Positions 45,047 to 56,976 of a stretch of 64,000 nt of DNA are shown here, in pieces (position 1 is the stretch's first letter; each line of letters opens with the position of its first letter). The DNA comes from Hydractinia symbiolongicarpus. Its lineage: Eukaryota > Cnidaria > Hydrozoa > Anthoathecata > Hydractiniidae. The stretch spans positions 18,283,001-18,347,000 of the forward strand of contig NC_079875.1 of NCBI RefSeq assembly GCF_029227915.1. Direction: 5' to 3'. A program made the translations under genes and the position numbers. The notes beneath the pieces are model-generated. The model was not told where the DNA came from and ran no database searches. It saw nothing but the letters and a program-made list of their open reading frames with translations.

Positions 45047-46600
45047 TCATGTTAGAGAAAGTCTAAGCCTGACTGCGTCATGATCACTGAAATATACATT
45101 TTTGACGAGCGTATCAACTTCAAAGGTGTTTAGAACATTCTTATGGATATAGATGTGGTCAATAAGCGAACCGGATATATGAGTTGGAGAGGTTACAACC
45201 TGCTTATATTCATTGAGAAAATCAAGGAAATAGTTTTTGTCACTAAATGCATTTAAATTAAAATCTCCGAGTATAACATCAACGATTTCGTTTTCCAAAA
45301 AATGTTGAATAAGGTATAATGACTCATCTCGATTAAGTGAATTTTTACGATATAGAAGCAGAAAACTAACAGCCTTCTTTTGAAACGTTTTCTTCGTCAT
45401 TTTAAAAAATATTGCACCTGTAATTTTCACAATATTAAACAACTTTATAGTTTCATTATGACCAACCAAAAGACTAGAAAACCTATCCACATTGTTGTTT
45501 GGAATTAAAGTAAAGTAATCTAGTTTTGTGTCGCAGTATGACTTAAATGATATCTGAGTTTCTGTTAGGCATAATAAATCACTTTCCATGAGAACGCGAT
45601 CGGACTTAATATCATTTTTATGTTCGTTGTAGGATCTTGTATTAAGCAAAGTTACTATAATAGATTTTCACTAATTACGTCAGTATCCTTTGATGTCAAT
45701 TTTGAGCGTTCTTGCATATAATTTTATTACTCGGTTGCTCGTGTGTCTGATTTAATAGCTGATCTGGAAAATGTCCCCGTTAAGTATAAACCCTCTAAGC
45801 TTGTGACTCAACTTAATGCAACATAGATCTGTCCTGCGTGAAAGCTCTTTCGGTTTTACGGTACTTTTTGTTTTGATCTAGTTTTCTCTTTCTACGAACG
45901 GAAAGCATAATGTTATCAGTTATCTGTTCAGTTTGTCAGTATTTTAAAATATTGAGTTTCAAGACACCTTCCTTGACCAGGGGACACGTATTTTTCGCGT
46001 ATGTAGTTTTCAACTTCTTGTAATGAATCAAATTTTAAAAGGACTGGTACAATATTCTGTTATTTGTCCAAAACTATTTCGGCTATGAGGATCAAATAAA
46101 TAAATTTGTGGGTGCCCCCAAATTATAGCAAAACTCCTTGTCCTTTATCGGAATATGATGAATTATAAAATGTACGTAAAGTAGTGCTATTATCTATAAC
46201 AGTATGAGAAATATTTTCTAAACTTGTATTTGTATGACCTCGTTTTCAACAGTCAAACTATTTGGGAGGTCACTTGCACTTAAGTACTGGTTTGTGTAAC
46301 CTAGGCTCGTGTACAACTTTGTTCCTTCGCAGAGGATATGATCAAGATCACTTGAGCCTCAAAAAGAAACCTTTTTAATAACCGACCAAACGATCGCAAA
46401 CAGGGAATTACACAAACATTGTGTGCCAATAAAAGTTCCAAGCCTGGCATTCTTCGATGAAAAGATCCCTGTACCGACTTTAAAACAGAGTAAGGCCCAG
46501 GATTAGTTTCAACATCACCGGAAAGCAAAAGAACCATACGGCAGCAGTTTCTATACGCGGGGTTCACAATAGCAGCGGAGACGTGTGACTAAGAAAAACA
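45047..46600 (-). pseudogene. Internally deleted Helentron-like gene, copy 1
   Basis: Read 5' to 3' on the minus strand. A leader ends LLLSGDVETNPGP (2A-like, 46493-46519). Next comes SVQGSFH, then a cysteine-peptidase-like segment in another frame with GTQCLCNSLFAIVW and later FYNSSYSDKGQG and LLKFDSLQEVENYI pieces. A basic stretch RRKRKLDQNKKYRKTERA follows. It is joined directly to a PIF1 helicase motif VI tail (QIYVALS-stop-VTSLEGLYLTG, 45805-45831 and on). Last is a 200-codon endonuclease/exonuclease/phosphatase domain (45047-45649) that keeps N3, E30 (LTETQ), D129 and N131 (GDFN) and D189-H190 (SDHD). Helicase fused to an AP-like endonuclease is the Helentron signature. The Rep region and most of the helicase are missing, and stops and frameshifts make it inactive. 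Confidence 0.72.
46493..46519 (-). other. 2A-like ribosome-skipping motif, copy 1
   Basis: Encodes GDVETNPGP after a leucine run, matching the D-V/I-E-x-N-P-G-P consensus of 2A peptides. In intact proteins this separates the N-terminal leader from the rest during translation. Here it lies in a pseudogene. Confidence 0.8.
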
Positions 46601-48500
46601 ACCTTTAAAAACTAGAGAATCCTCTGTCATAGTATTTAATAACCACATAGTTTCAGCGGGCTTAATAATTTCAGTAAGTTCACCAGTAAGTTTACCAATA
46701 AGTAACCAATAAACAAAATAAATCTGAATATCTGATTGTCTGAATATCTGATTGTCTAAATATCTGATTGTCTAAATATCTAGCTTTTATACTCTGTCGA
46801 GTTTCTTCTTTTTTGTACTCTGTCGAGTGTTGATTGTGAATGTCGAACCTAAAAACAAGAAAAACTGTTTCATTGCGTGCATAATTTCTTCATGGCTAAA
46901 TATTTATGCGGCAATTTTTTATTCTTAATAATCGCTGCACACACAAATTGAAATTCCTCGTAATTTTTATTTTATTGGCAAGGTATGTTCAAATTCACAT
47001 GTTTGCAGGATTATATAGAATACCAAGTTCTTACGGTATTCTATCTAATTTGGCGGACATGAGATGATTTGTGGGGTGACGTACATGTTGTGATTTTCAG
47101 TTTTGCCATCCTCACGCATCACATAGGCAAAATATATAAACAACATAAAAAAATCAAGTTAAAAAGAAGAAATTTATTGAAATTTGCACTTAAAGCTTAC
47201 CTCCCACTCCTAAATAAGTTATACCTTCAAAAACGTTTATAAAATACTAGTTAGCCTGTTAAAATCTACGAATTTGCCGGTCCTACATATTCTGGTCTTC
47301 AGGTTAGGCTGTTGTACAAGTACATATACGGGTTAGCAAAAGTGTGTGCCAAAAAATACACCTCAAGTATTTTAGGTGTGCTTTTGGGTGTGTGCACTGG
47401 TTAAATTCTTATAAAATTTGTCATTTTGCAGGTGCTATTAATAGCACGCCTAACCCATTTTGTGTGTGTGGAAGGTGTAGCGTTGCACGCCTCTACCTAA
47501 AAGGCCTGAATGACCCGTCCATATAGAAAAAAAAATTAGAAACTATAAGATCATGTGCTTTCTGCCAACTCTTAAGAAGATACAAGGGTTTAAAACTTTT
47601 CAATGCAGCCAATGTACACAAAACTTTATCCAGAATTTGTTTACCTATTGCATCTATGTATAGCGTGAAGCTCTGTTCAAAAAAATGTCTCGCATCATGC
47701 GCTTTTGACAAACGGTTAATGAGATATAGATACAGGTTTTAAAATTTTCGTCAGCAAAGTTCTTCTCTAAAGAAGCACCCCGCAATAACACACTTTAAGC
47801 AGCTGCCATATTTGTTTATAAAGATTGTATTTATGCTCACGTGCCTCATTTAGTAAAGATGGTGCCAATGTTTGGTGTGACTGTTGTGTAGCGGTCAGCT
47901 CCAAAAACATTAGTCTATTTTAAAAACAAGTTAAAGTTTTATAAAAGATAAAGTAACAATTTAACTGACAACATCTTCTGATGATAGCATCAGTCCATAA
48001 CTAAATATATTAAGCTCTAGCTTACCCCTGGCCCCAGTTTATTGCTTTCTCATTGGTCTAGAAATATTTGCAACTAAAGCTTGGTTTCCATCTGGTGCTA
48101 ATTTGCGATAAGCATGTGCTCTAATTGGAGTTAATTTTTTAACACATAATGAAAACATCCAGCTAAATATAAGTTTATTTTCATATTTTAATGTCAGCCG
48201 GTGCAACGTTTACATTATGCATTCCTCAAAGCTGCAATGAAATTACCGGTCGGAAAACGGCAAACAGACATGTAAGGACAGCCTTAGTATTGAACAAAAA
48301 AAATTGGTATATTGTAAAAAACGTAATGTAAACTTAAAGAATGTATTTTTCTCCACTTGCGTCAATTTCCGCCTGCCATATTTAAATAGTTAATCACTTA
48401 AAAATATTTTAAATTTAACCTGATCTTCACAAAAAATACTAATGGTATAAGAGTGATATTTAGTTGTTTTGAAGTGGGCATTACAGTACTCCATTTTCCA

Positions 48501-48531
48501 TAGCTAGCTAGCTAGCTAGCTAGCTAGCTAA
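48501..48531. repeat. (TAGC)n microsatellite, copy 1
   Basis: About seven and a half repeats of TAGC. The same array is at 54989-55019 in the duplicate. Confidence 0.9.
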
Positions 48532-49602
48532 CTTTGTAAACATTGAAAACTTATCTAAATATAGCCAGCTTATAGCTATACTTAAAATACTGTGTCCTGT
48601 TAAATGCAAAAAAATACTGTATATAGCTAGCTGGCTAGGTACAGGAAGTCTCAAGTTAAAATATTTATTACCTAAGCTAGTTCAATCACACCCCAATCAA
48701 ATTTTCTGTAAGGAAGAATTCTGGAGGTGAATATATATTCTGGAAGGTTTTCCAGAAAGCAATGCAATATTAATATATTTTTTAACAGCTATGTTTAGTC
48801 CTTTCTGGAGCTTTCTAAAAATAACCAGCAGGAGAACGGTTTCAAGACTCTCAAAAACAATATCTGCACACGAGATTGAACATTTCTGCTAGCCTGCAAA
48901 CCATGCCATGAGATAAAGTGAGAGTACAGAGTATCCGTACCACCAGCTGTGCAGCGTCCAGGCTCTGTGCTGTCTCTATCTATATAGATAGATAAAAATA
49001 TATCTATCTTCCATCCGGCGATTTTAAAGATTCCGCCCCGCGTGGCGCTGGCGGAAATCAAATATTACATTCGAGATATTCTTCTTGCTAATGATAACGT
49101 TATAACTTGATTCTCGCGGATTTTCAAAAACAACCCAAATCAAAAAGTCTTAAAAAGTTAGCTTTTTGTTTTCTCCTAATATCTCCTGTCAATTAGGCAG
49201 CCATGTCTCTAATTTCTTGATGAGATGCTTAGCTGGGTGTTTTGAATGCTGAAACCTGGTGAATAAATCGTTTTAGCAAACGCCCAGAGAATGTTTCAAA
49301 ACTTAAATATAGTTTCAAAACAACCTCATTTTAAAAGGGCAGTGCATGCGTATATACCCCACGATCCAGTGTCTCTGTTTGCACTTTTTTTACCATACCT
49401 TTGGTTTTTAACCTAGATGTTTTTTGTAACTTTAAAGGTTAGTACGTTTATTAATATAAGCTTTTCGCGTATGGCCTTTTATGCTACACCTCGGCCTAAA
49501 TGCAGTTAAGCAACCTCGTCTCCAGGACCCGTTTTCAAACGCACTTCCATTCTGACACGAGTTAATTCTATATGAGAAATGGTTTTCAGGAAAAGGGAAG
49601 CC

Positions 49603-49682
49603 CAACCTCGATCCTAGGGCTTTTTTTCTCTTTTTGATAAAGGGACATCAAGAAGAGAAAAAAAAGCCTGTGATCGAGGTTG
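49603..49682. mobile_element. 80-bp foldback MITE, copy 1
   Basis: CAACCTCGATC at the left and GATCGAGGTTG at the right, with CTTTTTTTCTCTT against AAGAGAAAAAAAAG inside, form a nearly complete hairpin. This resembles a short foldback family widespread in cnidarian DNA (from memory). No target duplication is clear. Confidence 0.6.
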
Positions 49683-50956
49683 AAGGGAAACCATGATAGG
49701 ATGGCCTAGGTTTTTATTGTCTTTCCCATATCGAGATAGCGTGAGAATAACAAGATAGCAATTAGAACGATAAATAGAAGGCATAGAAACGAGGTTGGTA
49801 CGATGGATCACAAAATCTTTTGTGACCAATAAACAGCTAATTTTTCTTTGTGTTCTATTCATGAACTTTACCTGATAGAGAACAAAGCAGATATGTAGAA
49901 AAGATGTTTATTATACACAAAATGGAAAATGTAATTTGAGAATAGTTTTTTTCTTCTTTATTCTCGTACCAGTTGCATGCTTCTTTTTTGCAAAAAAAAC
50001 AACAACAATTTGGAATGAATGAAAACTTCGTTAAAGTACGTTTAGCATACAGTGAAAAAGTTGAAAACAGCGAGATAGAATAGCTTCACAACAAAAGAAC
50101 ATCGGCTTTCTATATTTTTTTAAGGGAAAAGAACAACAAGAATTGTTTCGGTGGTGTTAAAGCACATGTTTTTACGTTAAAAAAGGTTCAATTTAAAAAA
50201 CAAGAATAAAAAAATTTACATATTCTGTATAAAAGTCAAATGAAGAGGAAAAGAACAAAAAAGGAACTGGAAAAAAGGAAGTTGGGTTAAAATATTCAAA
50301 AAGCTAAAAAAGAACATTATTAAGTAAAACACGAAACACACACCGTTATTGAAAAAATAGTGGAAAATACATCCACTTTTGCCATTGGCGAAACAAAAAA
50401 TTCGTAACGTACGAAGAGCAAGTACAGAGCAAGCCGACGGTTTATTGAAAAAAGCGTCAGCTGTTTTGTTATGGGAGGGGTCGCTTTTGTTGCGGGGCGC
50501 GGTAGATGAATTTAGAATTTTTATCTGTATTTTCGATATACTTGAATGTTATTTTTTGACGAAAAAAGAAATTGAAAAACTAATTGTTTCGGGTTTCAAA
50601 TAAAATTTTTGGCAATCTAGAAGTTCCAATTTTCAAAATATTCGCCCTTGGGCACAAACAATAGCTTCCTTTCCAGAAATACTTAATTTAAACCTTCCCA
50701 AAACAAAATTGCATCTCATGGCACTGCTTTTAATTGGAACAAGAAGCCCGATAGCTTGAAGATTTCCGCCATCAGCATAGATAATAAGTATATAGTGCGA
50801 GACTATCCTCAGAGAACAAAAACGCCATGCCTGTTATCTGCAATGTAATCAAAGTTTTAAACAAAAAGAAAACAATAAAGTAAACCCAACGTAAATATCT
50901 GTCATTCTGAGGACGAAATTGATTTGAAGTAGCCCTTCTAGAAGATTTGTAAAACA

Positions 50957-52510
50957 TCATGTTAGAGAAAGTCTAAGCCTGACTGCGTCATGATCACTGA
51001 AATATACATTTTTGACGAGCGTATCAACTTCAAAGGTGTTTAGAACATTCTTATGGATATAGATGTGGTCAATAAGCGAACCGGATATATGAGTTGGAGA
51101 GGTTACAACCTGCTTATATTCATTGAGAAAATCAAGGAAATAGTTTTTGTCACTAAATGCATTTAAATTAAAATCTCCGAGTATAACATCAACGATTTCG
51201 TTTTCCAAAAAATGTTGAATAAGGTATAATGACTCATCTCGATTAAGTGAATTTTTACGATATAGAAGCAGAAAACTAACAGCCTTCTTTTGAAACGTTT
51301 TCTTCGTCATTTTAAAAAATATTGCACCTGTAATTTTCACAATATTAAACAACTTTATAGTTTCATTATGACCAACCAAAAGACTAGAAAACCTATCCAC
51401 ATTGTTGTTTGGAATTAAAGTAAAGTAATCTAGTTTTGTGTCGCAGTATGACTTAAATGATATCTGAGTTTCTGTTAGGCATAATAAATCACTTTCCATG
51501 AGAACGCGATCGGACTTAATATCATTTTTATGTTCGTTGTAGGATCTTGTATTAAGCAAAGTTACTATAATAGATTTTCACTAATTACGTCAGTATCCTT
51601 TGATGTCAATTTTGAGCGTTCTTGCATATAATTTTATTACTCGGTTGCTCGTGTGTCTGATTTAATAGCTGATCTGGAAAATGTCCCCGTTAAGTATAAA
51701 CCCTCTAAGCTTGTGACTCAACTTAATGCAACATAGATCTGTCCTGCGTGAAAGCTCTTTCGGTTTTACGGTACTTTTTGTTTTGATCTAGTTTTCTCTT
51801 TCTACGAACGGAAAGCATAATGTTATCAGTTATCTGTTCAGTTTGTCAGTATTTTAAAATATTGAGTTTCAAGACACCTTCCTTGACCAGGGGACACGTA
51901 TTTTTCGCGTATGTAGTTTTCAACTTCTTGTAATGAATCAAATTTTAAAAGGACTGGTACAATATTCTGTTATTTGTCCAAAACTATTTCGGCTATGAGG
52001 ATCAAATAAATAAATTTGTGGGTGCCCCCAAATTATAGCAAAACTCCTTGTCCTTTATCGGAATATGATGAATTATAAAATGTACGTAAAGTAGTGCTAT
52101 TATCTATAACAGTATGAGAAATATTTTCTAAACTTGTATTTGTATGACCTCGTTTTCAACAGTCAAACTATTTGGGAGGTCACTTGCACTTAAGTACTGG
52201 TTTGTGTAACCTAGGCTCGTGTACAACTTTGTTCCTTCGCAGAGGATATGATCAAGATCACTTGAGCCTCAAAAAGAAACCTTTTTAATAACCGACCAAA
52301 CGATCGCAAACAGGGAATTACACAAACATTGTGTGCCAATAAAAGTTCCAAGCCTGGCATTCTTCGATGAAAAGATCCCTGTACCGACTTTAAAACAGAG
52401 TAAGGCCCAGGATTAGTTTCAACATCACCGGAAAGCAAAAGAACCATACGGCAGCAGTTTCTATACGCGGGGTTCACAATAGCAGCGGAGACGTGTGACT
52501 AAGAAAAACA
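50957..52510 (-). pseudogene. Internally deleted Helentron-like gene, copy 2
   Basis: Same as 45047-46600 with the same internal deletion, frameshifts and stops, so the decay predates the tandem duplication. The endonuclease domain (50957-51559) encodes the identical 200 residues. The helicase motif VI remnant is at 51715-51741. Confidence 0.72.
52403..52429 (-). other. 2A-like ribosome-skipping motif, copy 2
   Basis: GDVETNPGP, identical to the copy at 46493-46519. Confidence 0.8.
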
Positions 52511-53684
52511 ACCTTTAAAAACTAGAGAATCCTCTGTCATAGTATTTAATAACCACATAGTTTCAGCGGGCTTAATAATTTCAGTAAGTTCACCAGTAAG
52601 TTTACCAATAAGTAACCAATAAACAAAATAAATCTGAATATCTGATTGTCTGAATATCTGATTGTCTAAATATCTGATTGTCTAAATATCTAGCTTTTAT
52701 ACTCTGTCGAGTTTCTTCTTTTTTGTACTCTGTCGAGTGTTGATTGTGAATGTCGAACCTAAAAACAAGAAAAACTGTTTCATTGCGTGCATAATTTCTT
52801 CATGGCTAAATATTTATGCGGCAATTTTTTATTCTTAATAATCGCTGCACACACAAATTGAAATTCCTCGTAATTTTTATTTTATTGGCAAGGTATGTTC
52901 AAATTCACATGTTTGCAGGATTATATAGAATACCAAGTTCTTACGGTATTCTATCTAATTTGGCGGACATGAGATGATTTGTGGGGTGACGTACATGTTG
53001 TGATTTTCAGTTTTGCCATCCTCACGCATCACATAGGCAAAATATATAAACAACATAAAAAAATCAAGTTAAAAAGAAGAAATTTATTGAAATTTGCACT
53101 TAAAGCTTACCTCCCACTCCTAAATAAGTTATACCTTCAAAAACGTTTATAAAATACTAGTTAGCCTGTTAAAATCTACGAATTTGCCGGTCCTACATAT
53201 TCTGGTCTTCAGGTTAGGCTGTTGTACAAGTACATATACGGGTTAGCAAAAGTGTGTGCCAAAAAATACACCTCAAGTATTTTAGGTGTGCTTTTGGGTG
53301 TGTGCACTGGTTAAATTCTTATAAAATTTGTCATTTTGCAGGTGCTATTAATAGCACGCCTAACCCATTTTGTGTGTGTGGAAGGTGTAGCGTTGCACGC
53401 CTCTACCTAAAAGGCCTGAATGACCCGTCCATATAGAAAAAAAAATTAGAAACTATAAGATCATGTGCTTTCTGCCAACTCTTAAGAAGATACAAGGGTT
53501 TAAAACTTTTCAATGCAGCCAATGTACACAAAACTTTATCCAGAATTTGTTTACCTATTGCATCTATGTATAGCGTGAAGCTCTGTTCAAAAAAATGTCT
53601 CGCATCATGCGCTTTTGACAAACGGTTAATGAGATATAGATACAGGTTTTAAAATTTTCGTCAGCAAAGTTCTTCTCTAAAGAA

Positions 53685-54262
53685 CAAAAAAATTTGTATA
53701 CTCGTTGCCTTCATCGTAAAAATCTGAAAACACTGATCAATGAAATGAATAGACTTGTGATGACGTCATCAACGTTTTGATTCCTAAATGGGTTGAGGGA
53801 CCACGGTTCAGTTTTTTGAGGGTTTCAAAAATAATATTCACTTTGCTGGGCACAGACGGACACAACTTTTGTATTATCTATTATCTATATTATAATACCT
53901 GTATATGTCTGTCTGTCTGTCACGCAAAATGGTAACAGCAGTAGCGAGGCACACAAAATGCATTAATAAACAACGATGAACCCGTGGATGTATTCACGGG
54001 CTACCGACTAGTTATATAGATTAGGTTTTCCATAAAAACTTATTCGTTTACCATTTTCTGAAAAACCTACACATTTTTTTGCAGACTACAAAAAGTTTGA
54101 TGCAATATTTTTCAACATTCTGTTTATATTTCCAGTATTTCACTGATTCACGACCCAAAGAGTTAAACTGTACTTACTCAAATTATTTTTCTCTAAAGTT
54201 GGAAGTATAAATAAAAATGTTGCAAGCAATTCTTTCAACAAATGAATAACAAAAACAACAGA
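53685..54262. repeat. 578-bp segment found only in duplication copy 2
   Basis: Absent from copy 1, where 47774 joins directly to 47775. It contains the complete Helitron 53884-54011 plus about 200 bp on each side. Only 1 bp of microhomology at the joint and no target duplication favour deletion from copy 1 over insertion into copy 2, but this is not proven. Confidence 0.85.
53884..54011 (+). mobile_element. Small non-autonomous Helitron, copy 3
   Basis: Starts TCTATATTATAATACC (preceded by A). It has a short (GTCT)n core followed by CACGCAAAATGGTA, as in copy 1. A hairpin, CCCGTGGA...TTCACGGG, leads to CTAG followed by T. Confidence 0.82.
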
Positions 54263-54988
54263 GCACCCCGCAATAACACACTTTAAGCAGCTGCCATATT
54301 TGTTTATAAAGATTGTATTTATGCTCACGTGCCTCAATTAGTAAAGATGGTGCCAATGTTTGGTGTGACTGTTGTGTAGCGGTCAGCTCCAAAAACATTA
54401 GTCTATTTTAAAAACAAGTTAAAGTTTTATAAAAGATAAAGTAACAATTTAACTGACAACATCTTCTGATGATAGCATCAGTCCATAACTAAATATATTA
54501 AGCTCTAGCTTACCCCTGGCCCCAGTTTATTGCTTTCTCATTGGTCTAGAAATATTTGCAACTAAAGCTTGGTTTCCATCTGGTGCTAATTTGCGATAAG
54601 CATGTGCTCTAATTGGAGTTAATTTTTTAACACATAATGAAAACATCCAGCTAAATATAAGTTTATTTTCATATTTTAATGTCAGCCGGTGCAACGTTTA
54701 CATTATGCATTCCTCAAAGCTGCAATGAAATTACCGGTCGGAAAACGGCAAACAGACATGTAAGGACAGCCTTAGTATTGAACAAAAAAAATTGGTATAT
54801 TGTAAAAAACGTAATGTAAACTTAAAGAATGTATTTTTCTCCACTTGCGTCAATTTCCGCCTGCCATATTTAAATAGTTAATCACTTAAAAATATTTTAA
54901 ATTTAACCTGATCTTCACAAAAAATACTAATGGTATAAGAGTGATATTTAGTTGTTTTGAAGTGGGCATTACAGTACTCCATTTTCCA

Positions 54989-55019
54989 TAGCTAGCTAGC
55001 TAGCTAGCTAGCTAGCTAA
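54989..55019. repeat. (TAGC)n microsatellite, copy 2
   Basis: Duplicate of 48501-48531. Confidence 0.9.
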
Positions 55020-56090
55020 CTTTGTAAACATTGAAAACTTATCTAAATATAGCCAGCTTATAGCTATACTTAAAATACTGTGTCCTGTTAAATGCAAAAA
55101 AATACTGTATATAGCTAGCTGGCTAGGTACAGGAAGTCTCAAGTTAAAATATTTATTACCTAAGCTAGTTCAATCACACCCCAATCAAATTTTCTGTAAG
55201 GAAGAATTCTGGAGGTGAATATATATTCTGGAAGGTTTTCCAGAAAGCAATGCAATATTAATATCTTTTTTAACAGCTATGTTTAGTCCTTTCTGGAGCT
55301 TTCTAAAAATAACCAGCAGGAGAACGGTTTCAAGACTCTCAAAAACAATATCTGCACACGAGATTGAACATTTCTGCTAGCCTGCAAACCATGCCATGAG
55401 ATAAAGTGAGAGTACAGAGTATCCGTACCACCAGCTGTGCAGCGTCCAGGCTCTGTGCTGTCTCTATCTATATAGATAGATAAAAATATATCTATCTTCC
55501 ATCCGGCGATTTTAAAGATTCCGCCCCGCGTGGCGCTGGCGGAAATCAAATATTACATTCGAGATATTCTTCTTGCTAATGATAACGTTATAACTTGATT
55601 CTCGCGGATTTTCAAAAACAACCCAAATCAAAAAGTCTTAAAAAGTTAGCTTTTTGTTTTCTCCTAATATCTCCTGTCAATTAGGCAGCCATGTCTCTAA
55701 TTTCTTGATGAGATGCTTAGCTGGGTGTTTTGAATGCTGAAACCTGGTGAATAAATCGTTTTAGCAAACGCCCAGAGAATGTTTCAAAACTTAAATATAG
55801 TTTCAAAACAACCTCATTTTAAAAGGGCAGTGCATGCGTATATACCCCACGATCCAGTGTCTCTGTTTGCACTTTTTTTACCATACCTTTGGTTTTTAAC
55901 CTAGATGTTTTTTGTAACTTTAAAGGTTAGTACGTTTATTAATATAAGCTTTTCGCGTATGGCCTTTTATGCTACACCTCGGCCTAAATGCAGTTAAGCA
56001 ACCTCGTCTCCAGGACCCGTTTTCAAACGCACTTCCATTCTGACACGAGTTAATTCTATATGAGAAATGGTTTTCAGGAAAAGGGAAGCC

Positions 56091-56170
56091 CAACCTCGAT
56101 CCTAGGGCTTTTTTTCTCTTTTTGATAAAGGGACATCAAGAAGAGAAAAAAAAGCCTGTGATCGAGGTTG
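56091..56170. mobile_element. 80-bp foldback MITE, copy 2
   Basis: Duplicate of the foldback at 49603-49682. Confidence 0.6.
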
Positions 56171-56950
56171 AAGGGAAACCATGATAGGATGGCCTAGGTT
56201 TTTATTGTCTTTCCCATATCGAGATAGCGTGAGAATAACAAGATAGCAATTAGAACGATAAATAGAAGGCATAGAAACGAGGTTGGTACGATGGATCACA
56301 AAATCTTTTGTGACCAATAAACAGCTAATTTTTCTTTGTGTTCTATTCATGAACTTTACCTGATAGAGAACAAAGCAGATATGTAGAAAAGATGTTTATT
56401 ATACACAAAATGGAAAATGTAATTTGAGAATAGTTTTTTTCTTCTTTATTCTCGTACCAGTTGCATGCTTCTTTTTTGCAAAAAAAACAACAACAATTTG
56501 GAATGAATGAAAACTTCGTTAAAGTACGTTTAGCATACAGTGAAAAAGTTGAAAACAGCGAGATAGAATAGCTTCACAACAAAAGAACATCGGCTTTCTA
56601 TATTTTTTTAAGGGAAAAGAACAACAAGAATTGTTTCGGTGGTGTTAAAGCACATGTTTTTACGTTAAAAAAGGTTCAATTTAAAAAACAAGAATAAAAA
56701 AATTTACATATTCTGTATAAAAGTCAAATGAAGAGGAAAAGAACAAAAAAGGAACTGGAAAAAAGGAAGTTGGGTTAAAATATTCAAAAAGCTAAAAAAG
56801 AACATTATTAAGTAAAACACGAAACACACACCGTTATTGAAAAAATAGTGGAAAATACATCCACTTTTGCCATTGGCGAAACAAAAAATTCGTAACGTAC
56901 GAAGAATGAAGTTATAGGGCCTTAACATACACCTAGATTTTGAATGGAAA

Positions 56951-56976
56951 GGGGTGGGGGGGGGGGGGGAGGTGGG
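56951..56976 (+). repeat. G-rich tract near the distal duplication breakpoint
   Basis: GGGGT, a run of about 14 G, then AGGTGGGG, a candidate G-quadruplex. It starts 45 bp beyond the end of duplication copy 2. Confidence 0.75.

Larger units (their letters stand above)
44515..50417. repeat. Tandem duplication, copy 1 (5.9 kb)
   Basis: Direct repeat of 50425-56905. The offset is 5910 bp up to 47774, then 6488 bp. Only a few single-base differences were seen (for example AATATATTTT against AATATCTTTT near 48778/55266). Copy 1 lacks a 578-bp segment present in copy 2. Content: Helentron-like relic, a (TAGC)n microsatellite, a foldback MITE and otherwise non-coding DNA (46601-49602 and 49683-50417). 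Confidence 0.93.
50425..56905. repeat. Tandem duplication, copy 2 (6.5 kb)
   Basis: Second copy of 44515-50417. A 7-base filler (GCAAGTA, 50418-50424) separates the copies. The sequence around the joint contains AGAGCAAG twice, consistent with microhomology or a templated filler. The copy ends at 56905 after GTAACGTACGAAGA. It includes the extra segment 53685-54262. Confidence 0.93.

Noticed and set aside
44862..45050. 62-codon minus-strand frame after the endonuclease domain, also at 50772-50960
   Set aside because: No similarity. It overlaps the endonuclease tail in another frame and is preserved only because the block was duplicated.
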